Positions 6,039 through 12,672 of a stretch of DNA of 33,056 bases are shown here, one piece after another. The notes under the pieces are model-generated. The model was not told the DNA's origin and did no database searches. It was given only the letters and a program-made list of their open reading frames with translations. Position 1 is the first letter of the stretch. Each line of letters begins with the position of its first letter. This DNA is from Gammaproteobacteria bacterium (lineage in GTDB: Bacteria; Pseudomonadota; Gammaproteobacteria; Pseudomonadales; Pseudohongiellaceae), in NCBI GenBank assembly GCA_030682575.1, contig JAUXNX010000008.1:1-33056 (forward strand), given 5' to 3'. A program made the translations under genes and the position numbers.

Positions 6039-6087
6039 GATTCGGAGGAATTGTTGGAGCGGGTGGCGCAAGTTGGGAGGGGATGAG
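6039..6087 (+). pseudogene. SRAP gene tail
   Basis: Reads DSEELLERVAQVGRG then stop. Bases 6039-6066 match 392-419 of the leftmost SRAP gene at 26 of 28 positions. It starts 12 bases after the fic stop codon. Nothing upstream of the last ~15 codons is preserved. Confidence 0.7.
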
Positions 6088-6230
6088 GTGACTATCCGCG
6101 AACTGGGTGCACCTTTCGGATGGCCCGATTCAAGGGGCGGAGCCTTTGAACCTTGACGCCCTCTGTATAAGCCCGGTCGGTGCTTTTCAAGATCATTGGC
6201 GCGTAATTGCGATATAACTACACTCCCCGC

Positions 6231-6371
6231 ATGGACGAAATACGCTTTACATGGGATGCCGGCAAGGATGCTGTCAATCAAAGGAAGCATGGCGTCTCCT
6301 TTGGGGAGGCCAAAACTGTTTTTGCTGATAAATCTGAACGGGCGCAGTACGAGGCTCATAGATATGCGTAA
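6231..6371 (+). pseudogene. brnT: BrnT toxin with in-frame core deletion
   Basis: 46 codons, open from ATG 6231 to 6371. The start MDEIRFTWDAGKDAVNQRKHGVSFGEAKTVFAD is a clear BrnT N-terminus (FxWDxxKxxxNxxKHGVSF); it then jumps directly to SERAQYEAHRYA, the BrnT C-terminal end. Intact BrnT is about 90 aa, so roughly 45 residues, the central sheet of this RelE-like RNase, are missing without disturbing the frame. A -10 candidate TATAAC lies at 6213-6218; no -35 at a proper distance and no clear Shine-Dalgarno were found. It overlaps brnA by eight bases, as in intact modules, so translation through it may still serve brnA. Confidence 0.85.
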
Positions 6372-6573
6372 ATCATACGACTTTTCAGAATCCGTCAAAA
6401 ATCCATATGCCAACAAGCTGAAACGGCAAATAACGATCCGCATAGACGAAGAGACAATCGACTACTTCAAGAATATGGCCGAGGCGAAAGGCGTTCCATA
6501 TCAAAGCTTGATCAATCTTTATCTGAGAGATTGTGCGGCGACGCATAAGGAGCTCAAGACCAGCTGGGAGTAA
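6364..6573 (+). CDS. brnA: BrnA antitoxin
   Basis: 69 aa, complete. MRKSYDFSESVKNPYANKLKRQITIRIDEETIDYFKNMAEAKGVPYQSLINLYLRDCAA is a textbook BrnA: a toxin-binding N-terminal segment with KNPYAxxLKRQ and a ribbon-helix-helix with the strand QITIRID followed by two helices. Known: BrnA dimers bind BrnT and repress the brnTA promoter. The gene is intact although its toxin is gutted. Its stop codon is followed immediately, with no spacer, by the truncated second higB copy at 6574. Confidence 0.9.
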   Translation: MRKSYDFSESVKNPYANKLKRQITIRIDEETIDYFKNMAEAKGVPYQSLINLYLRDCAATHKELKTSWE

Positions 6574-6898
6574 TTGAAGGCCTTTCCCGAAGAAGCTCGC
6601 AGAGATGCTGGCTTCCAGTTGCATTTCGTTCAGATGGGGCAGTTGCCCGCTGATTGGAAGACCATGCAGACAGTTGGCGCCAATGCCATGGAGATTCGAA
6701 TACATCGAAACGGTGAATGACGAATCATTTATGTAGCCAAATTTCGCAACGCCGTTTGCGTGCTGCATGCGTTCGAGAAGAAAACTCAGAAAACGCGGCA
6801 GAGTGACATCGCACTTGCCAGAAAGCGATACAGAGAGGTTGATTACTCTGGAGGCGAGACTGGGTCGCACGGTGCATTTGGAGCTTGCTGCGTGAAAG
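6574..6898 (+). pseudogene. Decayed second higBA copy
   Basis: 6574-6842 aligns without gaps to higB 562-830, lacking the first 13 codons. A TGG codon is TGA here (6718-6720), cutting the toxin. At 6843 it jumps to the last part of higA (6843-6898 corresponds to 1077-1132), so 246 bp present in the intact copy (831-1076) are missing, including the antitoxin HTH. The toxin frame then runs through the higA remnant out of frame. No working product is expected. Confidence 0.9.
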
Positions 6899-6966
6899 AG
6901 AACTTCGAGGGCTACCCCGTGAGCGTGCGCAATGATTCAGACGAGTTGCCAGACATTCGAAACTGA
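6899..6966 (+). pseudogene. SRAP gene tail after the decayed higBA
   Basis: Bases 6899-6916 equal 342-359 of the leftmost SRAP gene; the frame reads NFEGYPVSVRNDSDELPDIRN then stop. It starts directly after the higA remnant. The intact higA is likewise followed by SRAP sequence, but from a different part of that gene. The 127 bases from here to 7093 hold no convincing feature. Confidence 0.75.
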
Positions 6967-7093
6967 TGGTCGGCTTCATCATTCCCTACCAGCTACAGTG
7001 CCCCACGGATTGCCAGCACAACGTGAAGATCGCGCTGGAATCCGTGGGAAAAGCTAAACTGCAAACCGGGTTTGATCGATGAGCGGTAGATAA

Positions 7094-7447
7094 CTAGTCG
7101 CCAAAGTAGACGGTTTCGGCATCAACATATTCGCCGCCTTCACCATTCCCTTCACACATCACGAAGAGCATGTAGTCAGCGTCCGGCAGAGTGACAATTT
7201 CCGAGCCAGCCCAATGGACAGAGCCCGAATCTATACTGCTCCAGGAGCCTGTCCATTGATACAAAATCCAGATACAGGAATTCGGTTGGCCAGTAGCGAA
7301 CCAGTCAATTCTTACATCGAAGGTGCTTCCGGCGGTGCTGGTTACGGTCGCTTGGAGATCAAGGTCCACTGGACCGCCAGCAAGAGAAGCCATGCTGAAT
7401 ACTGAACCAAGGGTAAGTGCTGTGGCCTTCAAGGTGTTTTTTATCAT
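7094..7447 (-). CDS. Small exported protein of unknown function
   Basis: 117 aa with a clear signal peptide: MIKNTLKATALTLGSVFSMASLA, likely cleaved after SLA (residue 23). The mature part of about 94 aa is acidic, rich in Gly, Ser, Trp and Asp, and beta-like (VDLDLQATVTSTAGSTFDVRIDW, WILYQWTGSWSSIDSGSVHWAG, YMLFVMCEG), with two Cys that could form a disulfide. I do not recognise the family; it recalls a small periplasmic or secreted beta-sandwich. It is transcribed away from the YjbR gene. Confidence 0.65.
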   Translation of the reverse strand: MIKNTLKATALTLGSVFSMASLAGGPVDLDLQATVTSTAGSTFDVRIDWFATGQPNSCIWILYQWTGSWSSIDSGSVHWAGSEIVTLPDADYMLFVMCEGNGEGGEYVDAETVYFGD

Positions 7448-7574
7448 TGTTGGAATCCTCTTGGAATGATCGCGTTGGATTTTTAATTTTTACCGTTGAT
7501 CAATCTAACCCACTATAGAGGCGGGAACAAGATTTTGGGCATTCAGGAATTGTGAGCAGAGGCATACCCAACCG

Positions 7575-7940
7575 ATGAACTACGAAGAATTCAATGACTT
7601 TTGCCAATCTCTTCCCGCGACATCCTTTGTCGTGCAATGGGGAGATTCACAGGTATGGAAGGTTGGAGGAAAAGTGTTTGCGATCGGTGGGTGGCAGAAA
7701 TCTGGAAAACCAGCATTTACCTTCAAGGCGTCGGAACTTAATTTCGAGATCCTGAAAGACCAGCCGGGATACCGGCCAGCCCCTTACCTTGCCTCGCGAG
7801 GTTTCAAGTGGATACAGCAACACGACGCTCCTGAAAATGCAGATGACGCGCTCAAGTACTACCTTGGTGAGTCTCACCGTATCGTTTCTTCAGGCTTGCC
7901 AAAATACAAGCAGAAGGAACTCGGCCTTGATCAGGATTGA
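7575..7940 (+). CDS. YjbR/MmcQ-like protein
   Basis: 121 aa, ATG 7575. MNYEEFNDFCQSLPATSFVVQWGDSQVWKVGGKVFAIGGW, then FKASELNFEILKDQPGYRPAPYLASRGFKWI and a C-terminal YLGESHRIVSSGLPKYKQKEL are the MmcQ/YjbR (CyaY-like fold) pattern. Known: these are small cytosolic proteins proposed to bind DNA; the exact role is not established. Length is normal. It converges with the MOSC gene, 46 bases apart. Confidence 0.85.
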   Translation: MNYEEFNDFCQSLPATSFVVQWGDSQVWKVGGKVFAIGGWQKSGKPAFTFKASELNFEILKDQPGYRPAPYLASRGFKWIQQHDAPENADDALKYYLGESHRIVSSGLPKYKQKELGLDQD

Positions 7941-7986
7941 GCATTGCCCTGGATTAGCAGAGATTTTTCTGAAGAGTGACGGTGTC

Positions 7987-8445
7987 TCATTCTTTCATTG
8001 TTACCGGGTTGCCGTGCGTGATTATCCCGGACTCCACCACGTCCGCTCGCAGTCCGGCCCGGTGCAACCAGCGCTCCACGACTTCTTTCGCTGGCAGAGA
8101 CTCTGTTGCCAGCGAACCTGCCAGCTTGGAGCACGGCTCACATAACTCCACACCACGCAGCAACGCATTGCCGATTCTGAATTCCTTGCCGACGAGCGCA
8201 TTCAAGCGAATACCGCGCGTCACGATATTCCGGCGCGTCAGTGTCATGTCCAACGAACGCGCGGTGTCGCTGCAGAATGCTTCGATCTCCTCGGCTTCCA
8301 CCAGTGTGATGTTCTGGCCGGGGTGGCGCATCTTGCCGAAGTAACGATCACCAACAATTCCCTTGTGTGCCTTCAACTCGACGCTGTCGCACTCTATCTG
8401 GGTGCCGCTCTGATCAGTGCTGACAAATATTCTCTCAATGCTCAC
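7987..8445 (-). CDS. MOSC-domain protein
   Basis: 152 aa, a stand-alone MOSC domain. Seen: GIVGDRYFGK near residue 30, QNITLVEAEEIEAF, LTRRNIVTRGIRLNALVGKEFRIGNALLRGVELCEPCSKLA with the conserved Cys in the CEPC motif (about residue 103), and a C-terminal LRADVVESGIITHGNPV. Known: MOSC domains bind molybdenum cofactor or carry sulfur, and small stand-alone forms such as YiiM act in N-hydroxylated base detoxification. Substrate cannot be read here. Confidence 0.85.
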   Translation of the reverse strand: MSIERIFVSTDQSGTQIECDSVELKAHKGIVGDRYFGKMRHPGQNITLVEAEEIEAFCSDTARSLDMTLTRRNIVTRGIRLNALVGKEFRIGNALLRGVELCEPCSKLAGSLATESLPAKEVVERWLHRAGLRADVVESGIITHGNPVTMKE

Positions 8446-8482
8446 ATTGCCCTCCTTGAATCATTGTGCAATGACTGAATCG

Positions 8483-9016
8483 TTACTGTGGTGAATCTAT
8501 TCTGTAATGAACATAGTCGTACTTGGCGCCATACATTTCATACACCTCTTCGTGCGAAAAGCGGCCACCAATTTTCTCGATTGCCCTGCGCGAACGCAGA
8601 TTGTTCTTGCCAATGTGAAACCACACGACGCGCGCCCAGCGGAATGCGTGATCGAGCATGAGCTTTTTCAGCTCTCCATTGATTTCACCGCCCCAATGTT
8701 CTCGTGCCAGGAACGTGTAGCCTATTGCCACCTCCTGCTTGTCAGGGCTCCAGTCGTAGTAGCGCGATGATCCGATGACATCACCGGATTCGTTGTGAAT
8801 GACGACGAAGGCGCTACCGCAGGACAGCGCACCTGCAAAATATCTTTCCGCAAATATGTCCCGCTTGTAGCGTGACGGATCGGGATGCTGCTCCCAGAGC
8901 AGCGGATCGGAAGCAACTTCGTAGAGAGATTCGAAATCATCCGCGTGCAATGGCAATAGCGTGATGGTCGCGCCGACAAGAGTGGGCTGGAGATCGAATT
9001 GCGGTGGTTTGGGCAT
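8483..9016 (-). CDS. GNAT-family N-acetyltransferase (RimJ/RimL-like)
   Basis: 177 aa. ATLxGATITLLPLHADDFESLYEVASDPLLWEQHP is the usual N-terminus of the RimL-like group; FVVIHNESGDVIGSSRYYDWSPDKQEVAIGYTFLAREHWGGEINGELKKLMLDHAF contains the acetyl-CoA-binding strand and loop, and NNLRSRRAIEKIGGRF is the C-terminal N-x-xSxxxxEKxGF motif. The acceptor is unknown. It is read in the same direction as waaA and the MOSC gene. Confidence 0.85.
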   Translation of the reverse strand: MPKPPQFDLQPTLVGATITLLPLHADDFESLYEVASDPLLWEQHPDPSRYKRDIFAERYFAGALSCGSAFVVIHNESGDVIGSSRYYDWSPDKQEVAIGYTFLAREHWGGEINGELKKLMLDHAFRWARVVWFHIGKNNLRSRRAIEKIGGRFSHEEVYEMYGAKYDYVHYRIDSPQ

Positions 9017-9068
9017 GAGTTGTTACTCACTCGGGTTAGTATTTTTCAAGGTGCACTCTGTCATGGTG

Positions 9069-10367
9069 CTATGTGCGGTTCAGATTTTGCGTCACGATCC
9101 TGTAAGTGCGCTCCAGCGCACCACGATTTTCCGCAATCAATTTTCTGCCGGCATCACCCATGCGCCTTCTCAAATCTGTGTCGCGCAATGTGGCGATCAC
9201 GGCATCGGCCAATGCGTCTTCATCGGCAACTGTACGCAGCGCCCCCGCCTCTTCCAGTTGTTCACAGATCGTCTGAAAGTTGAACTGCGACGGCCCGACA
9301 AAAACCGGCAGGCCCAAAGCCGCAGGTTCCAGTACGTTGTGACAGCCGGTGTTGACCAGACTGCCACCAACAAACGCCACATCACTGACGCTGAAGTAAG
9401 CCAGCATCTCGCCCATGGAATCCCCGAGCAGCACATTCGTCAGCGCCGTGACTTCAGCTTTCTCACTACGCTTGACGACGGCGAGCCCTCGGTCTGTGCA
9501 CATCTTTGCCACGGCGCGGAATCTTTCCGGGTGACGTGGCACCAGGATCAGCAGCAGATCAGGAATCTGCAGCAGGCAGCGCTGGAATGCGGCCAGCACT
9601 TTTTCTTCCTCATCCCGAGGTGATTCCGCACGCGTGCTCGCCGCAATCCACACCGGACGCTCTCCCTCGATCAAGCTGCGCAGCTCGCGAGTCTTGTCTT
9701 CAAGAGATTCGGGCATGTCCATCTCGAACTTGATGCTGCCTGTGATCTGCAGCTGGCTATCGGTCACGCCCAGTCTTCGAAACCGGTCGGCATCATTGTG
9801 CGCCTGTACGGCTATGCAGTCGATCTCGGCCAGCATGGGCTTGCCGAGTTTTGGAAATTTCTCGTAGCCGCGCGCGGACTTCTCCGACAGACGCGCATTC
9901 GCCACCAGCACCTTCGCCCCGCTGGCCTTGCTGTAGTGGATGATATTGGGCCACAGCTCCGTTTCCATGATCACCAGCAATTGCGGCTTGAAGGTATTGA
10001 GAAAGCGCTGCACGGCCAGAGGATGATCGTAAGGGGCGTACACATGACAGACATCCGCACCAAACATGTCGCGCACGCGCTCGGAGCCGGTGGGGGTCAT
10101 GGTAGTGACGACGATCGGCAACCGCGGATGCTCAGCACGCAGCTTGCGAATGAGCGGAGCCGCCGCGATGGATTCGCCTACAGAAACGGCGTGGATCCAC
10201 AGCCATTGCCCTCTGCCAGCCTGTTCCTGTGCAGTGAGCGTCACAAACCCGAAGCGCTCGGCCCAGCGCCTTGCGTAGGCTGGCGCACGGATCGCCCGCC
10301 ACAACAGGCGCAGAATGATCAGCGGAAGAATCAGGGTAAAGAGAATGTTGTAGGTGGTTCTGTTCAA
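9069..10367 (-). CDS. waaA: 3-deoxy-D-manno-octulosonic acid (Kdo) transferase
   Basis: 432 aa, normal for WaaA. An N-terminal membrane anchor (about residues 5-24, ILFTLILPLIILRLLW) is followed by WIHAVSVGES with the catalytic Glu65, the METELWPN motif (134-141), ITGSIKFE, and near the C-terminus GGSLVNTGCHNVLEPAALGLPVFVGP, the CMP-Kdo binding region. It transfers Kdo from CMP-Kdo to lipid IVA on the cytoplasmic face of the inner membrane, the first inner-core step. Whether it adds one or two Kdo cannot be read from sequence alone. It is divergent from the FAD-oxidoreductase gene across about 180 bp that should contain both promoters. Confidence 0.95.
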   Translation of the reverse strand: MNRTTYNILFTLILPLIILRLLWRAIRAPAYARRWAERFGFVTLTAQEQAGRGQWLWIHAVSVGESIAAAPLIRKLRAEHPRLPIVVTTMTPTGSERVRDMFGADVCHVYAPYDHPLAVQRFLNTFKPQLLVIMETELWPNIIHYSKASGAKVLVANARLSEKSARGYEKFPKLGKPMLAEIDCIAVQAHNDADRFRRLGVTDSQLQITGSIKFEMDMPESLEDKTRELRSLIEGERPVWIAASTRAESPRDEEEKVLAAFQRCLLQIPDLLLILVPRHPERFRAVAKMCTDRGLAVVKRSEKAEVTALTNVLLGDSMGEMLAYFSVSDVAFVGGSLVNTGCHNVLEPAALGLPVFVGPSQFNFQTICEQLEEAGALRTVADEDALADAVIATLRDTDLRRRMGDAGRKLIAENRGALERTYRIVTQNLNRT

Positions 10368-10549
10368 AATGGCCTTCGAAATGGAGGTCTGACGACGGCA
10401 ACTGCCGTGCTACCATTGGCGACCTTGAACTGCGGTCGCCAAGCGTTGCCGCACTGTAGCAAACTTTGACCGGGCACCGTTAGCCGACACCGGCGTATGT
10501 GACCCGGCCCCAGAGAAGTGCCTTTAGTGAATTGCCCTTAGTGAGTTGT

Positions 10550-11806
10550 ATGATCCGTTCCGTTGCCACTGACTCCCAGCCCAGGAACACCTTCTCCACT
10601 GATGTCGTCATCATCGGCGGCGGCATCGCCGGACTATGGCTGCTGAACCGCCTGCGCCAACAGGGTTTCGACGCCATCGTGCTGGAGAAGTCGGCACTGG
10701 GCAGCGGCCAGACCATCGCATCTCAGGGCATCATCCACGGTGGTTTGAAGTATGCCCTGAGTGGCGTATTGAGCCCGGCGAGCAGCGCCATTGCCGCCAT
10801 GCCGGAACACTGGCGGCGCTGCCTTGAAGGTCAAGGCGATGTCGACCTGCGCGGCTGTCGCATACTGGCGCCGCACTATTTCATGTGGTCGAGCGGCGGC
10901 TACCGGTCACGCCTGAAGACCTTTCTGGGCAGCAAGGCCCTGCGCGGCCGCATCGATGCTCTGTCAGCCTCGAAGTACCCTCCCTTCTTTCACAACAGTG
11001 ACATCTCCGGTGCGCTCTATCAGCTCTCGGATTTTGTGGTGGACACGCCGTCGCTGATCGAGCTGCTGGCGGCACCGCACAGAGACCGCATCTTCAAGAT
11101 CGATGCCGACACGCTCAAGGCCAGCATGACCGACAGCGGGCAGATCAAGAGTCTGTCAGTGCAATCACTGACTGGTGCCGTGCAGATCACTGCCCAACGC
11201 TATGTATTGTGCGCAGGTGAAGGCAATGGGGCCCTGCTGGAAATGCTCGGCATCAGCGACCCCAGCATGCAGACACGCCCGCTGCATATGGTGACCGTGC
11301 GTACTGCCCACCCGGAGCCCGTTTACGTGCATTGCATCGGCGATGACTTCGGCATGACTCCCAGACTGACCGTCACTTCCCACCCCGATCCTGATCATGA
11401 AGGTCGCTGGGTCTGGTACGTGGGGGGCGAGCTGGCCGAGAGTGGTGTACGGCGCAGCTCCGAGGAGCAGCAAGCGGAAGGCAGAAGACAATTGGGTGAG
11501 GCCTTCCCGTGGGTAGACTTCGGTTCGGCACAGTGGAACAGTTTTCTTGTCAGTCGTGCCGAGCCCCGTCTGCCCAACCTGCAGAGACCTGACACCGCGT
11601 ATGTAAACAGTCAGCAGAATCTGCTGGTGACCTGGCCAACCAAGCTCGCGCTGACACCCAATCTTTCCGACAGCGTATGTGCGGAGCTGGCGCGCCAGCA
11701 GATCAAACCCCAGGCGCAAGACTTCGACGAATCGATGTCCACACTCGCCGCATGCTTCGAATTTCCGGGCATCGCCAAACCGCGCTGGGACGCGCTCTTC
11801 TCCTGA
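10550..11806 (+). CDS. FAD-dependent oxidoreductase (DAO family)
   Basis: 418 aa from ATG 10550, chosen because the dinucleotide-binding strand begins shortly after it; an in-frame ATG at 10499 would add 17 unconvincing residues. The N-terminus TDVVIIGGGIAGLWLLNRLRQQGFDAIVLEK has GxGxxG at residues 23-28 and a terminal acidic residue, followed by ASQGIIHGGLKY. The middle GAVQITAQRYVLCAGEGNGALLEMLG is the second FAD contact of glycerol-3-phosphate/glycine oxidase-like enzymes. Substrate unknown. It ends 20 bases before the aldo/keto reductase gene, so the two redox genes probably form an operon. Confidence 0.85.
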   Translation: MIRSVATDSQPRNTFSTDVVIIGGGIAGLWLLNRLRQQGFDAIVLEKSALGSGQTIASQGIIHGGLKYALSGVLSPASSAIAAMPEHWRRCLEGQGDVDLRGCRILAPHYFMWSSGGYRSRLKTFLGSKALRGRIDALSASKYPPFFHNSDISGALYQLSDFVVDTPSLIELLAAPHRDRIFKIDADTLKASMTDSGQIKSLSVQSLTGAVQITAQRYVLCAGEGNGALLEMLGISDPSMQTRPLHMVTVRTAHPEPVYVHCIGDDFGMTPRLTVTSHPDPDHEGRWVWYVGGELAESGVRRSSEEQQAEGRRQLGEAFPWVDFGSAQWNSFLVSRAEPRLPNLQRPDTAYVNSQQNLLVTWPTKLALTPNLSDSVCAELARQQIKPQAQDFDESMSTLAACFEFPGIAKPRWDALFS

Positions 11807-11826
11807 AATCCAGAAAGGCGACCGAT

Positions 11827-12672
11827 TTGAGTCACGAGCAACAGACACTACAGAAGAATCCTCTTGGCAGCACGGGTCTGACCGTCTCCTGCCTCGGCCT
11901 TGGCACCGTGAAGATCGGACGCAACGAGGGCGTGAAGTACCCCGCCGGCTTCGAGCTGCCCGATGATCAACAGGTGCGGCAGATTCTGCATCTCACCCGC
12001 GAGCTGGGCATCAATCTCATCGACACCGCACCGGCATATGGCAGCAGTGAGGAACGCCTTGGGACGCTACTCACACAACGTCACGAATGGGTGATCTGCT
12101 CCAAGGTGGGAGAGGAGTTTGCAGACGGAAAATCCTTCTTCGACTTCAGCGGCAAGCATGTCCGCCGCAGCATCGAACGCAGCCTGAAACGCCTGCGTAC
12201 CGATTACCTGGATATCGTGCTCGTGCACTCCGACGGTAACGACGAGGACATCATCCGCAGTACGGATTGTCTTGACGTTCTCAATCGCTGCAAGGAGGAA
12301 GGTTTGTTGCGAAGCTTTGGCCTGTCGACCAAGACTGTCGCAGGGGGATTACTCGCCGTGCAGCAATCCGATGTGGTGATGGTGACTTACAACCCCACAG
12401 CGACTGCCGACGATGAGGTGATTGATCTGGCCCATGCGCAAAACAAGGGCGTGCTCATCAAGAAGGCTTTCAACAGCGGACACTCGATGGCAGAAAGTTC
12501 AGCCGCAAACGACCCGGTAAAGGCGAACCTCGAATTCATCTTCGCCAGGGCCGGGGTCAGCTCGGTTATCGTCGGCACCATCAACCCTGTGCACTTGCGC
12601 CAGAATGTCGAGGCAGCTATCGCAGCAACGCGCAGAACTCACACAGGCTGTAGAGATTCATCGGATCGTTGA
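11827..12672 (+). CDS. Aldo/keto reductase family protein
   Basis: 281 aa from TTG 11827, chosen because MSHEQQTLQKNPLGSTGLTVSCLGLGTVKIGR is the natural N-terminus and AAAGG stands upstream; the longer in-frame start at 11677 lies inside the oxidoreductase gene. The catalytic tetrad is visible: Asp66 and Tyr71 in NLIDTAPAYGSSEE, Lys93 in VICSKVG, His134 in DIVLVHSDG. GTINPVHLRQNVEAA is the C-terminal NADPH-site segment. It is shorter than the usual ~320 aa. Its last 56 bases overlap the end of the convergent sppA gene. Confidence 0.9.
   Translation: MSHEQQTLQKNPLGSTGLTVSCLGLGTVKIGRNEGVKYPAGFELPDDQQVRQILHLTRELGINLIDTAPAYGSSEERLGTLLTQRHEWVICSKVGEEFADGKSFFDFSGKHVRRSIERSLKRLRTDYLDIVLVHSDGNDEDIIRSTDCLDVLNRCKEEGLLRSFGLSTKTVAGGLLAVQQSDVVMVTYNPTATADDEVIDLAHAQNKGVLIKKAFNSGHSMAESSAANDPVKANLEFIFARAGVSSVIVGTINPVHLRQNVEAAIAATRRTHTGCRDSSDR

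Noticed and set aside
1-6966. Chromosomal integron cassette array
   Set aside because: Cassette-like layout was considered, but I found no paired GTTRRRY/RYYYAAC attC folds in the seams and no integrase; the seams are SRAP gene pieces instead.
6966-7082. 38-codon open frame after the SRAP tail
   Set aside because: Start overlaps the preceding stop, no ribosome site, no recognised similarity; too short to support.
12617-12672. 56-bp overlap of the aldo/keto reductase and sppA ends as a regulatory antisense device
   Set aside because: Convergent 3' overlaps are common when a stop codon is lost and read-through extends to the next; no further sign of function.
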